NCBI RefSeq assembly: GCF_011058255.1
Contig: NZ_JAALFH010000066.1
Coordinates: 62,001-126,000, forward strand
DNA from: Thioalkalivibrio sp. XN8
GTDB taxonomy: Bacteria > Pseudomonadota > Gammaproteobacteria > Steroidobacterales > XN24
Direction of reading: 5' to 3'
DNA: 64,000 bases
A program made the translations under genes and the position numbers. Positions 8,214 to 14,975 of the stretch are shown piece by piece (positions within the stretch are counted from its first letter, which is position 1; each line of letters starts with the position of its first letter). The notes beneath the pieces are model-generated. The model saw only the letters and a program-made list of their open reading frames with translations. It was not told the origin of the DNA and did no database searches.

Positions 8214-10114
8214 GCTTCTTCGAGGAGCTGAAGCGCCGCAAGGTGATCCGCGTGGCCGCCGCCTACCTGGTGGTGGGCTGGGTCGTGATCGAGGTGGCCA
8301 GCACGGTCGCCCCGAACCTGAACCTGCCCGAGTGGACCGCGCGCATGGTGACGCTGCTGGTGATCCTGGGCTTCCCGCTGGCGTTGATCCTGGCCTGGAT
8401 CTTCGAGGTCACGCCCGAGGGCATGCACGTCACCGAAGGCCGCACGGGCAGCAAGCGGTTCTATGCCATCGTTGCGCTGATCACGGCGGGTGCGCTGGCC
8501 TGGACCTTGTGGCCGGCGACGCCGACCGAGCAATCGCCGGCCCAGGCCGCTGGGAATCCCGCAGCATCGCCGCCGGCCGCGGCGATTACTCCGCCGGGCG
8601 TCGCGAACACACCAGCGGCCGCCGCGAATAATGCGCGGGGTGCCCCCAGCGCCCCGCCGTCCGCGGCCGAGTCTTCTGCATCGTCTACCCGCTTGGCGGA
8701 AGCTCGTGCCGGCAAATCCATTGCGGTGCTGCCTTTCGTCAACATGAGCGCCGACCCGGAAAACGCGTTTTTCGCCGACGGCATCTCGGAAGAATTGCTC
8801 AACGTGCTGGTCAAGGTCGACGACATCGGCGTGGCCTCGCGCACTTCGTCGTTCGCCTACAAGGGTCGCGAGCTCGGCGCCGCGGTCATCGCCGACCAGC
8901 TGAACGTCAACCACATCCTCGAGGGCAGCGTGCGCAAGTCGGGCAACCGCGTGCGCATCACGGCGCAGCTGATCGACGCGGTGAACGACCGCCACCTCTG
9001 GTCGGAGACCTACGATCGCGAGCTGACGGACATCTTTGCGATCCAGGACGAGATCGCCAACGCCATCGTGGCGGCGTTGCGCGGTACGCTGGGCACGGGC
9101 GAGGCCGAGCGCGCGGTGACCGTGCGCGCGGACACCGGCAACCTCGACGCGTACCAGCTTTACCTCAAGGCGCGTGAGTTGTTCCTGACGCGCACCGAGC
9201 TCGACGAGTCGGTGCGCTTGTTCGAGGAAGTGGTGGCGCTCGATCCCGGCTTCGCGCGCGGCTGGGAGGGTCTCGCAGCGACCGCCGCGGTGATCATCGA
9301 CTGGGAGGCGGTGTACCCGGATACGGATGTCGCGGCGATGGATGCCCGGGCGCTCATGGCCGCAGAGCGGGCATTGGCCCTCGATTCGACGCTCGCCATG
9401 CCCTGGGCCGTGCGCGCACTGCTGATGCAGTACCGCTTGCCGATTCCCTTTGCCGAGACCCTGGCGCTGTTCGACCGGGCGCTCAATGCAGACCCGATGC
9501 TGGCCTCGGTCTATCTCTGGCGCGCCATCACCTGGGTCAATCTCGGCTTCATGGATCGGGCGCTTGCCGACCTCGAGGCCTGCCTGGCCATCGATCCCGC
9601 CTACGGCAACTGCGTGCGCTGGAAGGCGCTTGCGCTCGCCTTTGCTGGTGACGACGACCAAGCCCTGGCGCTGTACGAGCAGGGCGTGCTGGCGGGCTTC
9701 ACGCACAATCGTGGCGATACCTTCCTGTTCCGGCTCGTGGCGCGCGGGGGTCGACTGCCGGCCCTGCTGATGATGCGCGACCTGGGCATGTCGCTGGAGC
9801 TGCAGCACGCGGTCCTCGCAGCGGTCGAGCAGGGGGAGACTCCCGCGGACATGGACGGGCTGATGGCGCGCAATCCGCGCTTCGATACGCCCAACTGGCA
9901 CTTCGTCCTGCACGACTACGATCGCGCCGCTGAATCCTCTGCGCGGCTCACCACCATGGTCGCGCAGTGGGATCCGCTGCACGCGGCGTTCCGTGATTCT
10001 CCAGCCTTCCGTAGCATCATCGAGCGGCAGGGCACCCCCGACTACTGGCGCGAGCACGGCTACCCGCCGCAGTGCCGGCCGGTGGGCGAAGACGGTTACG
10101 AGTGCGCGCCGTGA
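8210..10114 (+). CDS. Array gene 5: FlgO-like/TPR membrane protein
   Basis: 634 aa. The ATG at 8210 overlaps the gene 4 stop and yields MSFFEELKRR. Helices at about 13-31, 44-66 and 84-101; the third is reached without the usual long cytoplasmic loop. The periplasmic linker is unusually long and rich in Ala, Pro and Ser (about 102-168). The FlgO-like domain (about 170-292) has SIAVLPFVNMSADPEN, GISEELLN, VASRTSSFAYKG, LEGSVRKSG and HLWSETYDREL. TPR units include VALDPGFARGWEGL and ALALDSTLAM. The end is the two-Cys tail YWREHGYPPQCRP with Cys622 and Cys632 (spacing 10), nearly the same tail as array gene 14 and remnant B. The stop overlaps the GTG of remnant A. Confidence 0.86.
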   Translation: MSFFEELKRRKVIRVAAAYLVVGWVVIEVASTVAPNLNLPEWTARMVTLLVILGFPLALILAWIFEVTPEGMHVTEGRTGSKRFYAIVALITAGALAWTLWPATPTEQSPAQAAGNPAASPPAAAITPPGVANTPAAAANNARGAPSAPPSAAESSASSTRLAEARAGKSIAVLPFVNMSADPENAFFADGISEELLNVLVKVDDIGVASRTSSFAYKGRELGAAVIADQLNVNHILEGSVRKSGNRVRITAQLIDAVNDRHLWSETYDRELTDIFAIQDEIANAIVAALRGTLGTGEAERAVTVRADTGNLDAYQLYLKARELFLTRTELDESVRLFEEVVALDPGFARGWEGLAATAAVIIDWEAVYPDTDVAAMDARALMAAERALALDSTLAMPWAVRALLMQYRLPIPFAETLALFDRALNADPMLASVYLWRAITWVNLGFMDRALADLEACLAIDPAYGNCVRWKALALAFAGDDDQALALYEQGVLAGFTHNRGDTFLFRLVARGGRLPALLMMRDLGMSLELQHAVLAAVEQGETPADMDGLMARNPRFDTPNWHFVLHDYDRAAESSARLTTMVAQWDPLHAAFRDSPAFRSIIERQGTPDYWREHGYPPQCRPVGEDGYECAP

Positions 10115-10170
10115 GCCTCTGGAACGAACCGGCGGGCCGGCGGCTGGATTGCAGGGCGCGGCAACCATGA
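10111..10170 (+). pseudogene. Remnant A: array gene reduced to its two ends
   Basis: Twenty codons, GTG at 10111 to TGA at 10170. The first six read MSLWNE, matching the start of array genes (gene 4 begins MSLWAE). They continue in frame into PAGRRLDC, the last residues of the two-Cys tail seen in array genes 4, 7 and 10. About 600 codons between these ends are missing. The start keeps the GTGA overlap with gene 5, and the stop lies in an ATGA. The simplest reading is an internal deletion that joined the extreme 5' and 3' ends of a former paralogue and kept frame and junctions. It is unlikely to make a working product. Confidence 0.72.
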
Positions 10171-10211
10171 GATTCATCGCGAAAGCCAGCACCGGAACCC
10201 CGTGCGACACT

Positions 10212-10232
10212 GATCCCGTATTACACGGGATC
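10212..10232. promoter_or_regulatory. Perfect inverted repeat before antitoxin gene 1
   Basis: Two 8-base arms, GATCCCGT and ACGGGATC, flank a 5-base spacer (ATTAC), 17 bases before the antitoxin ATG. A ribosome binding site GGAGAG lies at 10240-10245. Ribbon-helix-helix antitoxins commonly repress their own promoter through such palindromes, so an operator is the likely role. It could also form an RNA hairpin, but no T-run follows, so a terminator is unlikely. This is the only spacer of this kind between array gene 5 and the cassette. Confidence 0.5.
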
Positions 10233-10249
10233 CGCGACCGGAGAGAACC

Positions 10250-10486
10250 ATGGCCAATCTGACCCTGAGCCTGGACGACGAGTTGCTGCAGAAGGCGCGC
10301 GAGGCCGCGCTGCGTGATCACACCTCAGTCAATGTACTGGTAAGGGAATACCTGGAACGGTATGTCGATGCCCGCAGCCGGCGCATGGAAGCGCTCGATG
10401 CGCTCGATGCGCTCACTGACCGCACAGGCTCTGCCAGTCGCGGGTCCTGGTCGCGCGATTCGCTGCATAAGCGTGGAGCGGGTTGA
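10250..10486 (+). CDS. Ribbon-helix-helix-type antitoxin (cassette 1)
   Basis: 78 aa. The N-terminal LTLSLDDELLQKAREA strand-helix followed by HTSVNVLVREYLERY is the ribbon-helix-helix pattern of CopG-like or DUF6364-like antitoxins paired with PIN toxins. The C-terminal half (about 45-78) is polar and would wrap the toxin. A good ribosome binding site (GGAGAG, spacing 4-5) fixes the start. Three bases separate its stop from the ATG of the broken toxin. It sits between remnant A and array gene 6, so this cassette occupies the site of a lost paralogue. With the toxin disabled, the protein may now serve only as a repressor of this small operon. Confidence 0.72.
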   Translation: MANLTLSLDDELLQKAREAALRDHTSVNVLVREYLERYVDARSRRMEALDALDALTDRTGSASRGSWSRDSLHKRGAG

Positions 10487-10489
10487 GTG

Positions 10490-10786
10490 ATGCGCGTATT
10501 TGTCGACATGAATCATTGGGCGTACCGGCTGGACCGGCGCGACCCTGATAAGTCGGCGTTCATCCGAGACTGGTTGCGTAGCGTGGCCGAAGGGGACGAG
10601 ATCGTGATCAGCACGCACGCGCTTGCGGAGCGCGAGCAGCTGTCCTGGTTTGATGCGCTGATCGCGGAGGCCGCGGTCCGCAGCCGTTGCGACGTGCTCT
10701 ACAGCGAGGATTTCAGCCATGGCCGGAGCATTGCCGGGCTCAGGGTCCGCAATCCTTTTCTTCAGTCGCTTGGGACCGAAACATGA
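10490..10786 (+). pseudogene. PIN-domain toxin with internal in-frame deletion (cassette 1)
   Basis: 98 aa; PIN toxins of this type usually have about 130-140. The N-terminal MRVFVDMNHWAYRLDRR and the C-terminal EQLSWFDAL, LYSEDFSHGR and GLRVRNPF are typical. The middle, from just after VIST (residue 42) to HALAEREQ, is missing roughly 40 residues. That segment normally carries the second catalytic acid (Glu in a VLxE helix). Asp6, Asp55 and Asp74 remain, and the usual VDTN reads VDMN. Nuclease activity is therefore probably lost. The frame is kept, and the TGA overlaps the ATG of array gene 6 (ATGA). ATG 10490 is preferred to the GTG just before it because it begins the family-typical MRVFVD. 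Confidence 0.7.
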
Positions 10787-13008
10787 GCAACGCGCCCGGT
10801 CTGATCGCCGAGCTCAAGCGCCGCAAGGTCGTCCGCGTCGCCGTGGTCTACGCCGCGACCGCCTTCGCCGTGCTGCAGGGCGCGGACATCATGCTGCCGC
10901 GCATGGGCGTGCCGGACTGGGGCATGAACCTGGTCGTGGCGCTGATCGTGCTGGGCTTCCCGATCGCACTGGTGCTCGGCTGGGCGCTGGAGCTGACGCC
11001 GGACGGACTCAAGCGCACCGAGGCGATTCCGTCCGAGACGGCCGATCCGAATATGCCTGCCCTGCTGGGCAAGCGCACGGTGTTTGCCAGCGCACTGCTC
11101 GTGGTGCTGGGTCTCGGCATCGGCGCCGGCTGGTTCCTGCGGCCCGTGAGCGATCCTGGCGCGGCGTCGGCCGAGGCGCCGGCTGAGGCGCTGGCTGAGG
11201 AATCGGTCGCCCAAATTGCGCGGGAAAGATCCATCGCCGTGCTGCCGTTCGCGGACATGAGCCCGAACAGCGACCAGGAGTATTTCTCCGACGGCCTGTC
11301 CGAAGAAATCCTCAACCTGCTGGCGCAGATCCGCGACCTGAAGGTGATCGGTCGCACGTCCTCGTTCGCCTTCAAGGGGCGTAACGAGGACCTGCGCACC
11401 ATCGGCAGCACCCTGGGCGTGGCTTACCTGCTGGAAGGCAGCGTGCGCAAGGCCGGTGACGACCTGCGGATCACCGCACAGCTGATCCAGGCCGACGATG
11501 GCTCGCACCTGTGGTCGCAAAGCTACGACCGGCGGCTGGAGAACGTGTTTGCCATCCAGACCGAGATTGCCGGCGCCATTGCCGAGGCACTGCGCGTGAG
11601 CCTGGCGGGACCGGAGCAGGCCGCGCCGGTGGCCCAGGCGGCCGCTTCGCTGCCGGCCTACGATCTGTACCTCCAGGCCCGGCGGCTGATCCAGGGCCGT
11701 ACGCGCAGCGGCCTGGGGGCTGCACGCGAATTGCTCGACGAGGCGCTCGCGCTGGATCCCGACTATGCCCCGGCGCAGGCGGCGGCGGCGCAGGTGTTGC
11801 TGCTCCTGAACAATGAAGTGTGGCGCGGTTACGGCGACATCCCGTTGGACGAGGCAATGGCCCTCGCGCAACCGCTGTTGGACCGGGCGCTGGCGCTCGA
11901 TCCCGACCTCGCCGAGGCGCATGCGGTGCAGGGTTTGCTGTTCCTTATGCAGCGGGACCCTGCGCGTGCTGAACCGGCGCTGGCGCGGGCGCTGGCGCTG
12001 AACCCCGGCCAGTCGGATGTGCTGCACTGGCAGGCGGAACTCCTTGGCGGCGCTGGGCGCCTGCGCGAGCAGCTGGCCGCCCAGCGCCGCCTGGCCGATC
12101 TCGACCCGCTGTACGTGGCCAATCTGGCCACTATGTCCGGGGCCCTGCTGGCTAGCGGCGAGCTGGCTGAAGCACAGGCGACGGCGGTGCGCATGCAGCG
12201 CGCCTTTCCGGACAATCCGCAGGGCTTCACGCGCGAAGCCGTGGTGCTATATGCCTCGGGCAGCCTGGCGGAGGCCCAGGCGGCCGTGGCGCGGGCGCTG
12301 GAGCTGGCGTCGAAAGACGCCTTCGCGCAGAGGATGAACGCCTGGCTCTACATCACACTCGGCGATCTGGAACGGGTCCTGTCACTGCCGGATACGGGTT
12401 TGCACGCGCGGGCACTGGTGGCAAAGGGCCTGGATGGCGAGGCCGTGGCCTTGGCCCGCGGCCGCGCGGCGGCGGCACCGGGTGATCACGTTACTACCAC
12501 AGACCTGTTGTACACCTTGTCGCAGACCGGTCGGCATGAAGAGGCGCTGGCCTTGTATCGCGAGCGCTGGGGTGACCTCGACGGGATAGACGCGGGTTTC
12601 GGCGGCACGGGAGTGTTGCAACTGCTGGCGCCGATCGCCGCCGCGCAGCATGCGCTGGGCCGGCATGAGGCGCTGGCCGAGACGCTGGCACGATGGGGCG
12701 AGCACTTGGATTTTCTGCGTGGACAAGGCTTTGCAAGTGCCAGCTTCCTGATCACCGAAGCCCGCTACCTGGCGCTGGCCGGCGAACGCGCCGCGGCGCT
12801 CGCGGCGCTGGCCGTGGCCATCGACCGGGGCACCCGCAATCCGCTGCTGGGCCGGGACCCGGCGTTTGTGCAGTTGCACGACGATCCGGCCTTCCAGGCA
12901 CAGGTCAGCCGCATGATCGACCTTATCAACATCGAGCGCGACAAGCTCGGCATGGGACCGCTCCCCGCACCGGTTTACCACAGCTCGGTCATAGGCGGTG
13001 CATCATGA
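10783..13008 (+). CDS. Array gene 6: FlgO-like/TPR membrane protein, GKRT type
   Basis: 741 aa, the longest of the array. The ATG at 10783 overlaps the stop of the broken PIN toxin. A seven-residue extension (MSNAPGL) precedes IAELKRRKVV. GKRT-type membrane domain: helices at about 18-37, 49-70 and 98-118. FlgO-like domain about 150-272 with SIAVLPFADMSPNSDQEYF, GLSEEILN, VIGRTSSFAFKGRNEDLRTI, LEGSVRKAG and HLWSQSYDRRL. Its RNEDLRTIG block is shared with array gene 13, although their membrane domains are of different types. TPR units with LALDPDYAPA, LALDPDLAEA and LALNPGQSD are unusually regular to about residue 410. There is no two-Cys tail; the end is a Pro-rich stretch. Confidence 0.86.
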   Translation: MSNAPGLIAELKRRKVVRVAVVYAATAFAVLQGADIMLPRMGVPDWGMNLVVALIVLGFPIALVLGWALELTPDGLKRTEAIPSETADPNMPALLGKRTVFASALLVVLGLGIGAGWFLRPVSDPGAASAEAPAEALAEESVAQIARERSIAVLPFADMSPNSDQEYFSDGLSEEILNLLAQIRDLKVIGRTSSFAFKGRNEDLRTIGSTLGVAYLLEGSVRKAGDDLRITAQLIQADDGSHLWSQSYDRRLENVFAIQTEIAGAIAEALRVSLAGPEQAAPVAQAAASLPAYDLYLQARRLIQGRTRSGLGAARELLDEALALDPDYAPAQAAAAQVLLLLNNEVWRGYGDIPLDEAMALAQPLLDRALALDPDLAEAHAVQGLLFLMQRDPARAEPALARALALNPGQSDVLHWQAELLGGAGRLREQLAAQRRLADLDPLYVANLATMSGALLASGELAEAQATAVRMQRAFPDNPQGFTREAVVLYASGSLAEAQAAVARALELASKDAFAQRMNAWLYITLGDLERVLSLPDTGLHARALVAKGLDGEAVALARGRAAAAPGDHVTTTDLLYTLSQTGRHEEALALYRERWGDLDGIDAGFGGTGVLQLLAPIAAAQHALGRHEALAETLARWGEHLDFLRGQGFASASFLITEARYLALAGERAAALAALAVAIDRGTRNPLLGRDPAFVQLHDDPAFQAQVSRMIDLINIERDKLGMGPLPAPVYHSSVIGGAS

Positions 13009-14975
13009 GTTCGGCGCCGGGATTGTTCGACGAACTCAAGCGCCGCAACGTGTTTCGCGTGGGCGCGGCCTACCTGGTGGTGGCCTGGCTGCTGGTGGAG
13101 ATCAGCGACACGATTTTCCCGCGCCTCGGCCTGCCCGAATGGACGGTGACTTTCGTCATCGCCTTGCTGCTGATCGGCCTGCCGCTGGCGCTGTTTCTCG
13201 CCTGGGCTTTCGAGCTGACGCCGGAAGGGGTGAAGCGGACCGAGGAGGTCGAGCAAGATGCCTCGGTGACGCCGCAGACTGGTCGGGCTATCGACAAGCT
13301 GATCCTCGTCGGCATGGTGGTGGTGGTGGCCGTGATCGTGGCGGACCGCTTCCTGTTCAAGGAGAGCGGGCAGGGCGCGCGTGACCTGCCTGTCGAGACG
13401 GCAGGCGTGGCCGAGCGGGAAGACACGACACCAGTATCGGCGGGAGCGGCTGGTGAGGCTGGCGCGCAAAGCCCATCGCTTGACGATGCTTCAGGCGGGC
13501 AGCCGGTCGGCGCCCTCTCCGTTGCCGCGGAACAGCCGGAAGCCAGCGGCATCGCCGTGTTGCCCTTCGTCAACATGAGTCCGGATCCCGAGAACGCCTA
13601 TTTCGCCGACGGCATCTCGGAGGAGCTGCTGAACATTCTCGCCGGCATCGAGGGACTGAAGGTCGCCTCGCGCACCTCGGCGTTTTCTTTCAAGGGCAAG
13701 GACACGCCGATCACCGAGATCGCCCGCCTGCTGGACGTGCAACACGTACTCGAGGGCTCGGTGCGCAAGCAGGGGCAGCGCGTGCGCATCACCGCCCAGC
13801 TGATCGATGCCGGCAGCGATGCCCACCTGTGGTCGGAGACCTACGAGCGCGAGCTGGTGGATATCTTTCGCGTGCAGGAGGAGATCGCGCTGGCGATCAC
13901 GGCCGCGCTCGAGGACATCCTCGGCACGCCGGAGGTTTCGGTCGATACGCCCACCCGCGACCTCGACGCCTACCAGGACTTCCTGCGTGGCCGCTCACGC
14001 TTTTACCAGCGCTTCGAGTTGGACCAGGCGATCGAGGACCTGCAGGCCGCCGTCGATCGTGATCCGCAATTCGCCGAGGCCTGGGCATTCCTTGCCGCGG
14101 CCACCGGTGTCGTAGCCGGCGGCGGTTATCCGACGGAGCTGGACGCCGCGGATCTCAACGAGCGCAGCGACGAAGCCCAGGCACGGGCGCTGGCGCTGGA
14201 TCCCGACATTCCCATCCTGCTGGCCGGGATGGGCATGAGCCTGGTGGCACAAGGCAACGTGGTGGAAGGCCTTGCCAAGCTCGAGGAAGCCGCCCGCCAG
14301 GTCGACCCGGACACCTCTCCTCGGCTCTGGCTAGGTCTTTCGCTTTCGGAGGTCGGGCGCGTGGATCTTGCGCTGCCCTGGTTCCAGAGCGCGCATGCCC
14401 AGGACCCGCTGGTGCCGATCAATCACGGTTATCTCGGTTACGCCCATGCCGTTTTCGGCCGCGAAGAGGAGGCCGCGCAGCTCGTCCAGCGGGGCCTGGA
14501 GTTGAATCCAAACTCCCCGTACTGGACGCAGCTGCTGGCCTTCGAGGCCGTTCACCAAGGCGATACGGCGCGGTTTGCTGAGCTCTGGCGAATGCTGGAT
14601 GACGGTGAAATCGATCGGGCGGTACTGGCCGCCCTGGCCGACCCCGGCCAACAGGCCGCGGCGTTTGCGGCGCTGCCGCCTGACGCGTCACCAAGATTCT
14701 TGAACGGGGCCCGGGTCGTCCTGTCACTGGTGTTTCGCGATACCAACCGGTTGTTCGACGCGGTCGCGGCCGCCGACCGCAGTGGCCAGAATTACATGCG
14801 CTTCGCCGCCTGGCTGCCGTCGCTCGGCTGGCTCAGGGAGGATCCGCGTTTCTACGAGTTCATGGCTGACAGTGGCGCGGTGGCTTACTGGGAAGCCGAG
14901 GGTTACCCGGGCGGCTGTCGCCCGGTGGATGATCCGGAGGGTCGACGGCTCGATTGCAGCGAGTACGCGCCATGA
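13005..14975 (+). CDS. Array gene 7: FlgO-like/TPR membrane protein
   Basis: 656 aa. The ATG at 13005 overlaps the gene 6 stop; the N-terminus MSSAPGLFDELKRRN parallels that of gene 6, but the membrane domain is of the AAYLVVAW type. Helices at about 19-38, 50-70 and 98-113. The linker (about 120-180) is the longest in the array. The FlgO-like domain at about 182-302 has GIAVLPFVNMSPDPEN, GISEELLN, VASRTSAFSFKGKDTPI, LEGSVRKQG and HLWSETYEREL, nearly the same as in genes 4 and 10. TPR units include AVDRDPQFAEAWAFL and ALALDPDIPI. The end has WLPSLGWLREDPRF and the two-Cys tail (Cys638, Cys651). Confidence 0.86.
   Translation: MSSAPGLFDELKRRNVFRVGAAYLVVAWLLVEISDTIFPRLGLPEWTVTFVIALLLIGLPLALFLAWAFELTPEGVKRTEEVEQDASVTPQTGRAIDKLILVGMVVVVAVIVADRFLFKESGQGARDLPVETAGVAEREDTTPVSAGAAGEAGAQSPSLDDASGGQPVGALSVAAEQPEASGIAVLPFVNMSPDPENAYFADGISEELLNILAGIEGLKVASRTSAFSFKGKDTPITEIARLLDVQHVLEGSVRKQGQRVRITAQLIDAGSDAHLWSETYERELVDIFRVQEEIALAITAALEDILGTPEVSVDTPTRDLDAYQDFLRGRSRFYQRFELDQAIEDLQAAVDRDPQFAEAWAFLAAATGVVAGGGYPTELDAADLNERSDEAQARALALDPDIPILLAGMGMSLVAQGNVVEGLAKLEEAARQVDPDTSPRLWLGLSLSEVGRVDLALPWFQSAHAQDPLVPINHGYLGYAHAVFGREEEAAQLVQRGLELNPNSPYWTQLLAFEAVHQGDTARFAELWRMLDDGEIDRAVLAALADPGQQAAAFAALPPDASPRFLNGARVVLSLVFRDTNRLFDAVAAADRSGQNYMRFAAWLPSLGWLREDPRFYEFMADSGAVAYWEAEGYPGGCRPVDDPEGRRLDCSEYAP

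Noticed and set aside
10171-10262. Short ORF starting at ATG 10167 after remnant A
   Set aside because: It overlaps the antitoxin start and its palindrome, has no similarity to any family, and its ATG is part of the residual junction of remnant A.
8090-10321. Long - strand open frame opposite array gene 5
   Set aside because: Every array gene has similar antisense open frames; none shows a family motif or a ribosome binding site.
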